Positions 1-8,677 of a DNA stretch of 64,000 nt are shown here, piece by piece. The stretch is from UBA2779 sp965232615 (lineage in GTDB: Bacteria > Spirochaetota > Spirochaetia > DSM-2461): NCBI GenBank assembly GCA_965232615.1, contig OZ246985.1, positions 620,001 to 684,000 of the forward strand. The letters run 5' to 3'. The position numbers and the translations under genes were made by a program. The notes beneath the pieces were generated by a model. The model searched no databases. It was not told where the DNA came from and saw only the letters and a program-made list of their open reading frames with translations. The stretch's first letter is position 1; each line of letters starts with the position of its first letter.

Positions 1-158
1 GGGGCAAATACAGCTAGAATGGCAAAGACAAGAATAATAATCAGTCCGAACAGCGCGGCCCGGTTGCGCATCAATTGATGCCAGGTGTCGTTCCAGAATC
101 CCGGATCATGGGTGCTGACTGGTGGAGATGCCTGTGTTGTATCGACTGATTTATTCAC
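1..158 (-). CDS. dppC: Dipeptide/oligopeptide ABC transporter permease, N-terminal part
   Basis: This is the first 52 codons of a second inner-membrane permease of a peptide importer; the rest lies beyond the left window edge. Read on the minus strand from a GTG start that overlaps the stop of the dppB-like gene (GTGA), it gives a soluble N-terminal tail with the motif FWNDTWHQLMRNRAALFGL followed by the start of a hydrophobic helix. The FWxDxWxxLxRNRAAL pattern is typical of DppC/OppC proteins (known of the family). The 4-base overlap suggests translational coupling with dppB. Substrate (dipeptide, oligopeptide, or other) cannot be told from the sequence. Confidence 0.85.
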   Translation of the reverse strand, partial: MNKSVDTTQASPPVSTHDPGFWNDTWHQLMRNRAALFGLIIILVFAILAVFA

Positions 159-1171
159 TGCAGGCGTATCCTGGGATTGATAACGGAATACAGCAGGTCT
201 ACAATGAGGTTAATTGCAACAAAAAAGAAACTGACAAACAAAATACCTCCCTGGACGGCGGGAAAATCCCGGGCACTGATGGAATGATATATCCACTTGC
301 CTATACCCGGCCATGCAAAAATAGTTTCGGTAAGTATAGCCCCGGATAACAATGCCCCGAACTGTATACCGATGACGGTTATGACCGGCAGTAGGGCATT
401 TTTGAGGGCATACCGGTATATAACATTGAATTCTGCCACACCGGCGGCCCGGGCTGTTTTAATGTAGTCCTGCTTAAGGACTTCCAGCATGGAACTCCGG
501 GTGGTACGGGCAATTATAGCCAGGGGGATGGTTCCCAGGGCCACAGTAGGAAGCAGTAGATGCTTTACGGAATTGACGAAAACCTCTGCGCCTTCGCCGC
601 GTAGCAGCAGTACAACCCCGTCTATCAGGAAGAAATTGGTAATGGGCCTGAAATAGATGCGTACATCAATTCGTCCGCCCGTAGGTAACCAATCCAGGCT
701 TACTGAAAAAATCATAATAAGTACCAGGGCTAGCCAGAAAACTGGCATGGAAACACCCACTAGTGCCCCGGTCATGGTACTGTAGTCCACCCAGGTATTC
801 CGTTTACAGGCCGCGGCCACACCCAGAATAATACCCACAATGGATGCAAACAGAGTGGCCGATACAGCTAACTCAATGGTAGCGGGGAGCCGCTGGCGTA
901 ATTCTTCGGTAATCTTCTGCTGAGTTAGTATGGATTTCCCTAAATCACCTCTGAGTACCCGACCCATATATATTAGATATTGTCTGCCCAATGGTTGATC
1001 CAGACCAAGCTCCATCCGTAATTTCTCCAGTTGCTCGGCACTGGCCCTCTCACCCAGCATGACACGGGCAGGATCGCCCGGGGAGAGAGCTATCATGAAG
1101 AAGACCAGTGTAACAACACCCAGCAGGGTGGGAATGAGTAGCAACACTCGATTAAAGATGAATTTCAGCAT
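155..1171 (-). CDS. dppB: Dipeptide/oligopeptide ABC transporter permease DppB-like
   Basis: Inner-membrane permease, 338 residues, the usual length for DppB/OppB. It starts with the family-typical first helix (LLLIPTLLGVVTLVFF, residues about 10-26) followed by the SPGDPA motif, and has about six hydrophobic segments. The cytoplasmic EAA-type loop that contacts the ATPases is visible around residues 225-260 (YIKTARAAGV, then RYALKNALLPV). It forms the channel together with the DppC-like protein whose GTG start overlaps its stop codon. It lies 199 bp downstream of dppA, a gap in which I see no gene. Annotation to the family is firm; substrate specificity is not. Confidence 0.93.
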   Translation of the reverse strand: MLKFIFNRVLLLIPTLLGVVTLVFFMIALSPGDPARVMLGERASAEQLEKLRMELGLDQPLGRQYLIYMGRVLRGDLGKSILTQQKITEELRQRLPATIELAVSATLFASIVGIILGVAAACKRNTWVDYSTMTGALVGVSMPVFWLALVLIMIFSVSLDWLPTGGRIDVRIYFRPITNFFLIDGVVLLLRGEGAEVFVNSVKHLLLPTVALGTIPLAIIARTTRSSMLEVLKQDYIKTARAAGVAEFNVIYRYALKNALLPVITVIGIQFGALLSGAILTETIFAWPGIGKWIYHSISARDFPAVQGGILFVSFFFVAINLIVDLLYSVINPRIRLQ

Positions 1172-1370
1172 TCTGCTTTCACTGTCTGAGCATCAGATTG
1201 CCAGCAGGTTGTTGGTAGTCAGCTTTGTGCATGTTCCATCTGCCTTCAACAGACCGCTTCGGCATCGTTTCAATCGGTCTGTGCCTGCAATCAGACATAT
1301 TCGCGTGCAAAAGGGTTTCTAATGCACCATTGCAAACAGTTTGAATCGGCTCGTATCGAGGTATGAATCA

Positions 1371-2969
1371 TTACTTCTCAAGCCAGACATGCTTGAATAC
1401 ACGCAGGCCGGTGGGGTAAATTAAGAAATCCTTTACCTTATTCTTTGCGGGAACAGTCACCACCGAATGGGCTATAGGAACCCATGGGGCCTCCTCATGG
1501 AAAATTTCCTGGGCCTCGCGATAGAGTTGAGTGCGTTTGTCCTGCCCGGCGGTTTCCTTGGCTTGAACAATGAGGTCGTTAAATGCCTCGTTTTTCCAGA
1601 AGGCAATATTCCCGGCAGGCACTTCTGCGGCAGGAATGGAGAGCAGGACGAACAAGAAGTTGTCTGGATCGCCGTTATCGCCAGTCCAGCCCAGCATGGC
1701 GGCCTGGTGCTCACCGGAGTCGGTCTTGTCCAGGTATGTACCCCACTCATAGGTTATGATTTCCACTTCCACATTGATTTTGGCCAGTTGGGCCTGCATT
1801 ATTTCGGCAATTTTGCGGGCATCGGGGTTGTAGGGTCTGGCTACGGGCATGGCCCAGATTTCAGTTTTGAATCCGTCCTGATACCCGGCTTCGGTGAGAA
1901 GAGCTTTCGCCTTTTCCACGTCATAGGAGTATGATTCAATATCATCGTTGTAAGACCACATTGTGGGAGGGATGGGGTTCTTGGCAGGCTGACCTGCGCT
2001 CCCGTAAACTGCCTTGATAATCTCGTCCCGGTTGATGGCATGGTTCATAGCCTGCCGGACACGCTTGTCATCATAGGGTTTCTTCTGGGTATTCATGGCC
2101 AGGTAACCCACATTGAGTCCGGCCTGCTGAATGAGCTGAATGTCAGGGTTGGATTGCATGGCAGGTAAATCATCGGCGGCGGGGAAATCGATGATATCCA
2201 CTTCTCCCTTCTGAAGAGCCAGCCAGCGGGCGGTGGCATCGGGGATAACCTTCAATATAACACGATCAAGATAGACTGGTTCCCAGTAGTCGGGATTGCG
2301 ATCCAGAACAATGTCGGAATCCTTTGTCCAGCTGACGAACTTGAAGGGGCCGGTTCCCACAGGATTACTGGCGAATCCTTCGGGGTTGGCCTTGTAGGCG
2401 GTTGGTGAAACGATGGCGGCAAAGTCCATGGCCAGATTGGCAATGAAGGGGGCTTCAACCTTTTTCAGATTGAATTGCACAGTATATTTATCAACGGCCT
2501 CTATAGTATCAATTATTGCACTCATATCCATATAACCCCAGTATTTCCAGGGACCGTACTTGTGAAATGGGTGATTTTCATCAAGTTGCCGCATATAGGA
2601 AAAGACAACGGCATCAGAATTGAATGGGGTATCATCGTGGAACTTGATACCTTTGCGAAGGTGGAATGTATAGGTCAGCCCATCAGAGGACACATCCCAA
2701 CTGGTGGCCAGGGCGGGAATAATTTCCGTGGTACCGGGTTTGAATTCCACCAGGGTATCGAATATCTGGTGGGAACCATAGAAAGACTCCCCGTCTGTTT
2801 CCCGTGCGGGATCCAGACCCACAGAATCGCCGGAACGGGCGAAAACTATTATGCCCCCACTCTTGCCATCCTCTACAGTGGATTCCGCTCCATCTTCATC
2901 GGTACCTTTCTGGCATGACACCATTGATCCGATTATGATAGCGAGTAGAACTAAACCGATTTTTTTCAT
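1371..2969 (-). CDS. dppA: Peptide-binding lipoprotein of ABC transporter (SBP family 5)
   Basis: Extracytoplasmic substrate-binding protein that delivers peptides to the DppBC channel. It has 532 residues, usual for family 5 solute-binding proteins. The N-terminus is a lipoprotein signal (MKKIGLVLLAIIIGSMVSC, lipobox MVSC, lipidated Cys19), so it is expected to be membrane-anchored. Family hallmarks follow: a DPARETDGESFYGSHQIFDTLVEF-like entry near residues 55-78, TFHLRKGIKFHD near 122, and NPVGTGPFKF near 204. A clear ribosome-binding site (AGGAG) precedes the ATG. Upstream lies degenerate transposon DNA, which separates it from the dppD and dppF genes. Confidence 0.92.
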   Translation of the reverse strand: MKKIGLVLLAIIIGSMVSCQKGTDEDGAESTVEDGKSGGIIVFARSGDSVGLDPARETDGESFYGSHQIFDTLVEFKPGTTEIIPALATSWDVSSDGLTYTFHLRKGIKFHDDTPFNSDAVVFSYMRQLDENHPFHKYGPWKYWGYMDMSAIIDTIEAVDKYTVQFNLKKVEAPFIANLAMDFAAIVSPTAYKANPEGFASNPVGTGPFKFVSWTKDSDIVLDRNPDYWEPVYLDRVILKVIPDATARWLALQKGEVDIIDFPAADDLPAMQSNPDIQLIQQAGLNVGYLAMNTQKKPYDDKRVRQAMNHAINRDEIIKAVYGSAGQPAKNPIPPTMWSYNDDIESYSYDVEKAKALLTEAGYQDGFKTEIWAMPVARPYNPDARKIAEIMQAQLAKINVEVEIITYEWGTYLDKTDSGEHQAAMLGWTGDNGDPDNFLFVLLSIPAAEVPAGNIAFWKNEAFNDLIVQAKETAGQDKRTQLYREAQEIFHEEAPWVPIAHSVVTVPAKNKVKDFLIYPTGLRVFKHVWLEK

Positions 2970-3085
2970 AGTATGCTCCTTTTATATTATGAAACAGGCT
3001 CTCATATCCTGGATAAAAATGCAAGACAAATTTGAGATTCCCAGAACACCTCCGACATTCCTCTTACTCCAACAGAAAGGTTGCT

Positions 3086-3352
3086 ATGGAGCGTATCCTT
3101 GAAATTGAGATGGATGAACATCCTGGTGAAAAGAAAATGGGTAGCGGCCTTCTGATTATTCCAGAAACGGTTATCCCAGAAAATTCAAAAAAACCGATAC
3201 TTCAGTAATTGATCTGGAGATTCCCAGAGATAGGGATTCATCATTTGAACCGAAGCTGGTCAAGAAAAATCAATGGAGAACAGGTGATCTGAATAGCAAA
3301 ATCTTCACTCTCTATGCCAGAAATATCCCTCTATCCAGGTTAGAATCTATAA
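3086..3352 (+). pseudogene. IS256-family transposase remnant
   Basis: A broken piece of an IS256/mutator-type transposase. Two reading frames must be joined: the first gives EIEMDEHPGEKKMGSG (compare the EAEMDEHLGYEK motif of the family) and the second, shifted at about 3190, gives VIDLEIPRDRDSSFEPKLVK, a close match to the family motif ExxxPRDRxGxFEPxxVKK, and then LNSKIFTLYARNIP. Only about 85 of roughly 400 residues remain. The fragment ends exactly at the short repeat at 3353, which therefore inserted into it or truncates it. Non-functional. Confidence 0.8.
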
Positions 3353-3513
3353 GGCAACCTCTAAAAAATCGTTTTTGGAATTTGGCGCAAAGATTTTTTC
3401 TTGATGCAAGGCGGCAAAAGCGGAGCGTAGCTGGGCTACGTGAGCATTTTGACAACGTAGCAGCGAGGAAAAAGATCAAGCCAAAAACGAAATAAGGTTT
3501 TTTAGAGGTGCCC
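3353..3513. repeat. MITE-like palindromic repeat, copy 1 (161 bp)
   Basis: Starts GGCAACCTCTAAAAAA and ends TTTTTTAGAGGTGCCC, giving an imperfect terminal inverted repeat of about 16-18 bp. It is flanked by a 4-bp direct repeat ATAA on both sides, consistent with a target-site duplication. The inside is shared with the other copies in the window (at 6372, 8678, 11991, 26426, 27760, 41330, 44221, 57856/59390, 61800). It codes for no transposase, so it is presumably mobilised in trans. Confidence 0.85.
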
Positions 3514-4256
3514 ATAAGTAAAACGACCTGGGAGGGTGTATGAAGAACATCATCAGACTGTTCAATAGCAAGGTTAATCTGCCCGGAAGAATCGGCTCCT
3601 GCTTCACCGATATCCGCCACAAACCTTACAGAAAAGCTCTCCCGAACTGTTCCTGATGGATTCATTGTATTTCTACCAGGGACTCTTTGAGAATATCGTT
3701 AAAGGATTGGGGCTCATGTCATCATAAAAAGCTGTGATGGGGACTTTAGAGAGGTTTTAGAGGACGCCAAACTGATATTTGATCAGTCTGATGAATCTCT
3801 TGAATCCAGAGGTTTTGATGAATCAAGGATGTACTCTTATTGGATTGACAGTGAGAAGGGAGAGTACAGGGGAATTTCCATTGAAGATTATCAGAGTTGA
3901 TGGGCAACAAACGGGCTGAAGGTAGAAGAGATGAGAGCTTCTTAGCTGTTTGCAGTGATCTGAATATGGAAGCCGATGAGTTAAGTGAAGCAGCCTACCT
4001 ATTAGCGATGGCAGATCGAGAACAATGTTTTCAAATGACGGTGTGAGCACTGTGGAAGCGAACATGAAAGGACATCGGATTTGAATAGCTTTATCAACTG
4101 GATGCAAATCATCTGTATGGGTTTGACCCTCTTTGATTTTTCGATGCTCCTTGTAGGGACAGCTCGGTCCACCTTTTTACTCTTCCTGGAGAAGAAGATG
4201 CATCTCTGCTGGAGTAAGGGGGATGTCAAAGGTATTTGGGAAATCTCTAAGACAAA
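3514..4256. other. Degraded gene debris, no intact gene
   Basis: About 740 bp between the repeat and dppF without an intact gene. Several short open stretches exist on the plus strand: about 38 codons from 3540, about 64 codons ending at 3900 that read VLEDAKLIFDQSDESLESRG and on, and a 48-codon frame from 3900 to 4046 (ATG overlapping the previous stop as TGATG; MEADELSEAAYLLAMADREQ). The neighbouring IS256 remnant suggests that the whole stretch is old mobile-element or passenger DNA. I do not recognise any of the fragments. Confidence 0.4.
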
Positions 4257-5237
4257 TCATACTCCATTGACTTTCCAGCATGCCACTGAATGTCCTGGTG
4301 CCGCCTCTTTGAGCAGGGGATAGGACTCACGGCATATTTTCTCTGCCAGAGGACAGCGTGGATGAAAATGGCAGCCTGCTGGCGGATTTAATGGTGATGG
4401 AACATCGCCCATTGCCAGCCGCGACTTTGTTTGCCTTGCTGCCGGGTCCGCGACCGGGAAAGCATCCAGTAACACCCTTGTGTAGGGATGCTGAGGATTC
4501 TTCATAAGCTCAGATTTGGACCCCGACTCGACAATCCGTCCAAGATACATAACAAGTATTCGTTCGGAAAGAAATTCCACAACTGAAAGATCGTGGGAAA
4601 TGAAGAGGCTGGCAAATCCATGCTTCTCTCTCAAGTCCAGTAAGAGGTTGAGAATCTGAGCCTGGATGGATACATCCAGAGCACTCACAGCCTCGTCGCA
4701 GACGATGAATTCCGGATTAAGAACCAACGCACGGGCAATACCTATTCTCTGCCGTTGGCCACCGGAAAACTGATGCGGATATCGTCTTCTATAAACGTGA
4801 TTGATGCCCACCTCCAGCATGACAGTTTCAATCCGGTCGTTGATTTCCCGGGGATCACCTATGTGGTGTATTCGCAGCGGCTGAGCAATAATATCCTGAA
4901 TTCTCTTGCGGGGGTTAAGCGAAGAAAATGGATCCTGGAAAATCATCTGCATTGACCGCCGCATAGCCTTCAAACCATCGCCAGAGAGTTTCAGCATATC
5001 TTCTCCCTTCCACTCAAGTTCACCTCGACTGGGATACTGAAGTCGCATAACTGTCCGGCCAAGGGTGGATTTGCCGCAACCGGATTCACCCACCACCCCA
5101 ACCAGTTCACCAGAAGCAATTTCAAGTGAAACACCGTCCACAGCTTTCAGGAGTTGTGCCGATCCCCAGTCTTTTTTTACAATAAATGACTTCTGGATAT
5201 CTTTGGCGGCCAATAGCGGATTTTGCAATGCACTCAT
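4257..5237 (-). CDS. dppF: Peptide ABC transporter ATPase DppF-like
   Basis: Second cytoplasmic ATPase of the peptide importer, 326 residues. Walker A GESGCGKST (about residue 50), signature motif FSGGQRQRIGIARAL, Walker B FIVCDEAVSALDVSIQAQ and the H-loop SHDLSVV are all present, so it should hydrolyse ATP. The C-terminal oligopeptide-transporter extension carries the cysteine pattern CHFHPRCPLAEKIC known from this family. Its ATG overlaps the dppD stop by 4 bases. It is the last gene before the transposon debris that separates dppDF from dppABC; whether one transcript still spans both is unknown. Confidence 0.93.
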   Translation of the reverse strand: MSALQNPLLAAKDIQKSFIVKKDWGSAQLLKAVDGVSLEIASGELVGVVGESGCGKSTLGRTVMRLQYPSRGELEWKGEDMLKLSGDGLKAMRRSMQMIFQDPFSSLNPRKRIQDIIAQPLRIHHIGDPREINDRIETVMLEVGINHVYRRRYPHQFSGGQRQRIGIARALVLNPEFIVCDEAVSALDVSIQAQILNLLLDLREKHGFASLFISHDLSVVEFLSERILVMYLGRIVESGSKSELMKNPQHPYTRVLLDAFPVADPAARQTKSRLAMGDVPSPLNPPAGCHFHPRCPLAEKICRESYPLLKEAAPGHSVACWKVNGV

Positions 5238-6235
5238 GCTTTTTTTCCTTCAAGTGGATGATGGCACCAGACGGAATGACCCTGTCCGGCTTCCATCCCG
5301 TCTGGAAAAGTTTCATTGCAGCGCGGTGAGGCATAACCGCATCTGTTCATAAAAGGACAGCCTTCTCCCAATTCGGCCAGATCAGGAACCGAACCCGCAA
5401 TGGATGAAAGCCGCTGTACATTATGATTTGTCGGAGCGGATGGCAGGCAGCCGAGCAGACCCACCGTGTAAGGATGCCGGGGACGTGCAAACATCTCCTC
5501 TACAGGAGCCTCTTCCACCTTACGGCCTGCATACATGACGGCGACACGATCGGCGGATTCGGCCACAACTCCCATATCGTGTGTAATGAGCAGCAGTCCC
5601 ATGCCCACACGGTCTTTCAGCTCTTCCAGGAGATAGAGAATCTGTGCCTGAATCGTTACATCCAGCGCGGTTGTCGGTTCGTCAGCAATCATCAAACCCG
5701 GTTCGGGAGAGGCCAGAGCCATCGCAATCATGGCCCGCTGACGCATTCCACCGGAAAGCTGGTGAGGATAAGAACGAGCCCGTTTGACGGCATCGGGAAT
5801 CTTTACAAGATTCAAAAGATCTGCTGCCTTCTCCATTCCTTCCTTACGGGTTATGTTCTCGTGAGCGCAGAATACAGAAGTAATCTGTTCTCCGATTGTA
5901 AAAACTGGATTCAGACTGGTCATAGGTTCCTGGAAAATCATGCTGATCCTGGAACCTCGCAGGGAACGCATTTCTTTTTCTGAAAGAGATAAAAGATTGG
6001 TTCCACGGAACAGGATTTCCCCGCCATCAATACGGCCTGGTGGCATGGGAATCAGTCGTGTAATAGCATGGGCTGTAACTGATTTACCACAACCTGATTC
6101 ACCAACCAGGGCAAGGGTTTCACCCTCCACAATAGACATATCCATATTGCGTACAGCCTGGACTATTCCCCGCCGGGTTTGAAAACTGACATTGAGTTTT
6201 TCAATACCAAGCAATTTGTCTTTCGGGATTGCCAT
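5234..6235 (-). CDS. dppD: Peptide ABC transporter ATPase DppD-like
   Basis: First cytoplasmic ATPase of the importer, 333 residues from the ATG at 6235. The open frame extends 30 codons further upstream (to 6325), but that part is not family-like, whereas MAIPKDKLLGIEKLNVSF is a normal start. Walker A GESGCGKS, signature LSGGMRQRAMIAMAL, Walker B LMIADEPTTALDVTIQAQ and the C-terminal cysteine segment CPFMNRCGYASPRC are present. The stop overlaps the dppF start (ATGA). A MITE-like repeat lies about 135 bp upstream, so the promoter must be in between or in the repeat. Confidence 0.92.
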   Translation of the reverse strand: MAIPKDKLLGIEKLNVSFQTRRGIVQAVRNMDMSIVEGETLALVGESGCGKSVTAHAITRLIPMPPGRIDGGEILFRGTNLLSLSEKEMRSLRGSRISMIFQEPMTSLNPVFTIGEQITSVFCAHENITRKEGMEKAADLLNLVKIPDAVKRARSYPHQLSGGMRQRAMIAMALASPEPGLMIADEPTTALDVTIQAQILYLLEELKDRVGMGLLLITHDMGVVAESADRVAVMYAGRKVEEAPVEEMFARPRHPYTVGLLGCLPSAPTNHNVQRLSSIAGSVPDLAELGEGCPFMNRCGYASPRCNETFPDGMEAGQGHSVWCHHPLEGKKA

Positions 6236-6371
6236 GGTCAGTCTATCCTGGGAATGCAATGTCCAGTATGTAAACAATTGAAATCCATTTGTAGCCATTG
6301 TCCCGGAAAATCTATTAAACATCAATGGAAGTATTCATTTAACCGTGATAATAGAAGCACTATAAATCAAG

Positions 6372-6529
6372 AGCACCTCTAAAAACAGCTTTAGGAAATT
6401 GACGAAGTGGCGGTACGTTCCTCGGAGCTTTGCTCCTGCGGTACGCACCTGCTTACGTGAGCACTTTGACAACGCAGTAGTGACGGAAAAGATCAAGTCA
6501 AAAACTAAATGGGTTTTTGAGAGGTGCCC
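6372..6529. repeat. MITE-like repeat, copy 2
   Basis: Starts near GCACCTCTAAAAACAGC and ends GAGAGGTGCCC. Internally it has the module GGCGGTACGTTCCTCGGAGC...GCTCCTGCGGTACGCACC. It lies downstream of the first DUF1566 gene, joined to that gene's 3' hairpin by a conserved linker (GTAAG...CTGTGTAAGAAATGC on the plus strand). Confidence 0.82.
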
Positions 6530-6555
6530 GTAAGTTCACCCTGTGTAAGAAATGC

Positions 6556-6590
6556 GGCATTCAGCGTTGGCTTAACCAACGCTGAATGCC
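6556..6590. other. Perfect 15-bp hairpin after DUF1566 gene A
   Basis: GGCATTCAGCGTTGG, loop CTTAA, CCAACGCTGAATGCC. It begins 20 nt after the stop codon of the upstream gene (read on the minus strand). The same stem occurs after the two other DUF1566 genes of the window at the same distance. No U-tract follows it, so it is a poor intrinsic terminator; it resembles the hairpins found 3' of variable repeats in diversity-generating retroelements. Confidence 0.85.
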
Positions 6591-6610
6591 ATAGTTAAAT
6601 GGGCAAATAA

Positions 6611-6730
6611 TTAAAAAGCCCGCACCGCGCGAACACGACTGCCGCTGGTCTTGGAGTTGGAGTTCTGGTAGCCACTGCCGAAGTACTGGTCCCACGCGTA
6701 GCCGGCACTGTACTCCGACGAGGACCAGTA
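6611..6730 (-). other. Candidate variable region of gene A
   Basis: The last 40 codons, from the invariant YWSSS motif to the stop. Constant blocks (YWSSS, AW, RAVRAF) alternate with positions that differ among the three DUF1566 genes. Many variable codons have the form NNC, as expected from AAC template codons mutated at adenines. The 3' end GCGCGGTGCGGGC is GC-rich and the hairpin follows after 20 nt. Inferred target region of a diversity-generating retroelement. Confidence 0.55.
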
Positions 6731-8623
6731 GAAGCTATGCATAAAGCCACCTACTGAACCTTTCTGCCTATACAACTCATTCAACTCATCCTGGGACGGC
6801 AGAAACCAGTCGTCATAGCCGTCCAGCACTAAATCGTTACAGATTTTCGCCGCGTAAGCCGTTCCTCCGTTATCACCAAGTGCGGTCACTATCATTGCTG
6901 TGTTAGCCTCACCCGATCCTATGCCTGTGCCCGTGTTGTTAACAGATGTTCCATTATCACCCCATTGAACACCAGGAAGATCACTGGGGGCCGCCTCCAA
7001 GTAAGTCCATTCACCGATGGCGGGATCAGTATTCACATAGAAGATTATCCCTCCGGCGGGGCCGGCATCGCCTACGCTGTACACCAACTCCTCTATAACT
7101 TTGAGAGTCACCTGGATAACTTTGTTTCCTGCATAGCTGCCCGTGCCATTTACGGTTATATTGTGCACCGTATCATGATTGTCCGTATTATTCTGCACGG
7201 GTATCGTCAGAACACCGTCCGCAGCCACCCGGACAGTGCCGGTTGTAATCGGAACAAAACTCAAGGCCTCCGCCATTGTGTCGCTGCCGATCAAGCCGCT
7301 CACCACCGTTATAGCACCGCTGAATTCAATGCCTACATACACCGTCAGGTCACCAAAGGTTAGGTTTGTGAGGGCGTTTATATCTTTTTGAGCGATAGTG
7401 AGAGTCTGTTCGCCTTTAACCGAAGTGTCAAAGGTTGATGTCGCCGTTATGGTGACTTCTCCTGCCGCTGCTATCGTCAATTTTCCTGTCCCGGCGTCCA
7501 CGTCCGCAACATCGGCATCCGATGTGCTATATGTCACAGCGGTTCCGGCGCCGTTCGCCGCATCCACCTGAGCTGTCAATGTCCGGGGTGCATCACCGTA
7601 GGTCAGCGTTGGAGGCGCGCCGAATGTAATGCTTTTTACTTTCTGCAATTTTACTGTAACCGTCTCCTGGAAGGCGGCATAGGCGCCGCCGCTGTCGATT
7701 ACCTTTACATTGAAGGTGAAGTCATTCCCGGCAATGTCCGAGAGATCCGTTCCGGCTGAGATGGTGATCGCTCCAGTGCTGCTGACGACAACAACTCTGT
7801 TTTCCACGCTGGAATACTCTGCTGGTATGGAAGATGTAACTTCGGCCTTCTTTGTGAGGGTGGGCGAGGCAATGGTTACTGCACTGGCGACTTTGCCGGC
7901 CTTCACTTCAACGAAGACAGAGGCGGTATCATAAACCAGAGATTCCACCCAGGGGGCCCTGGTGTCAACGGTGACTGTTATTGATGCTGTCGCCGTTCCC
8001 GAATAGTTCCCCGTCAGGGTGAGGGTAACGGTGCGCTCCGTCGCTACCTGCTCCGCGGAGGGGGTCCCGGTAATTTCTCCCGTGTCAGGGTCGAGCTTCA
8101 GGCCGGCGGGAAGAGCGGGGGCCACCGTGTATTCAGCCGTTGCGCCATCTGGCAGTGCGATTGTAAAGCTCGGGCTCACCGACGTAATCGCAACATCTTT
8201 GCTGGCGGTTATCGCCGTATAGGACACCGTTCCTATCGTGTGTTCTTTCGGATTAACTGCTATCGTGATCGTTGCCGTGTACGTTGAGTCTCCAACGGCA
8301 GCCTTCACGGTCCAGTCCTCAGTCGCGGCATAGGCTTCTTTCGGGACGGTCACAACTCCGTCACTTCCTACGGTGGGTGTAACGTTAAGCTTCGAGCCGC
8401 CCGGCGGCCCTGCGATGCTGTAGGTGACGGTGCCCGCCGGCAGGTTTGTCCACGTCGGCGCAGAACTTACCGCGTCCTGAGCCATGCCAAATGCTGCGGT
8501 GATTCCGCTGCTGTACGTGAATGACGGCTCATCATCCGTCGTTCCCGTGCACGATGCCAGAAACGCCAACAGTCCGATTGAGAGCAGGGCTCCCCTGCTC
8601 ATTAGCCATATAAACTTCTTCAT
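6611..8623 (-). CDS. Surface lipoprotein with Ig-like repeats and C-terminal DUF1566 domain (A)
   Basis: Predicted lipoprotein of 670 residues. The ATG at 8623 has an AAGGAG site upstream; the frame runs on to 8698 but only through repeat-proximal DNA. Signal with lipobox LASC (Cys25). Residues about 30-500 are Thr/Ser/Val/Ala-rich and look like several Ig/cadherin-like beta domains (for example a putative-Ig motif ALPAGLKLDPDTGEITGTPS, and a YDG-type segment TYGDAPRTLTAQVD). The last 130 residues are a DUF1566-type domain: GPAGGIIFYV, WTYLEAAPSDLPGVQWG, DDWFLPSQDELNELY, then a variable tail ending VRAVRAF. MITE-like repeats lie on both sides. Likely displayed on the cell surface as a binding protein; ligand unknown. 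Confidence 0.8.
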   Translation of the reverse strand: MKKFIWLMSRGALLSIGLLAFLASCTGTTDDEPSFTYSSGITAAFGMAQDAVSSAPTWTNLPAGTVTYSIAGPPGGSKLNVTPTVGSDGVVTVPKEAYAATEDWTVKAAVGDSTYTATITIAVNPKEHTIGTVSYTAITASKDVAITSVSPSFTIALPDGATAEYTVAPALPAGLKLDPDTGEITGTPSAEQVATERTVTLTLTGNYSGTATASITVTVDTRAPWVESLVYDTASVFVEVKAGKVASAVTIASPTLTKKAEVTSSIPAEYSSVENRVVVVSSTGAITISAGTDLSDIAGNDFTFNVKVIDSGGAYAAFQETVTVKLQKVKSITFGAPPTLTYGDAPRTLTAQVDAANGAGTAVTYSTSDADVADVDAGTGKLTIAAAGEVTITATSTFDTSVKGEQTLTIAQKDINALTNLTFGDLTVYVGIEFSGAITVVSGLIGSDTMAEALSFVPITTGTVRVAADGVLTIPVQNNTDNHDTVHNITVNGTGSYAGNKVIQVTLKVIEELVYSVGDAGPAGGIIFYVNTDPAIGEWTYLEAAPSDLPGVQWGDNGTSVNNTGTGIGSGEANTAMIVTALGDNGGTAYAAKICNDLVLDGYDDWFLPSQDELNELYRQKGSVGGFMHSFYWSSSEYSAGYAWDQYFGSGYQNSNSKTSGSRVRAVRAF

Positions 8624-8677
8624 TTTCTTTCTCCTTCGATAAGATAATTGATAGCTTATCAGATATATCAGCCTTAT

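Noticed and set aside
6236..6325. Longer start for dppD
   Set aside because: The 30 extra residues have no family likeness, and the ATG at 6235 gives the usual N-terminus.
6556..6590. Hairpin after DUF1566 gene A as a plain rho-independent terminator
   Set aside because: The stem is long, but no T-run follows in the direction of the gene, and the same stem and spacing occur only after the three DUF1566 genes. It may still end transcripts, so this is a preference, not a proof.
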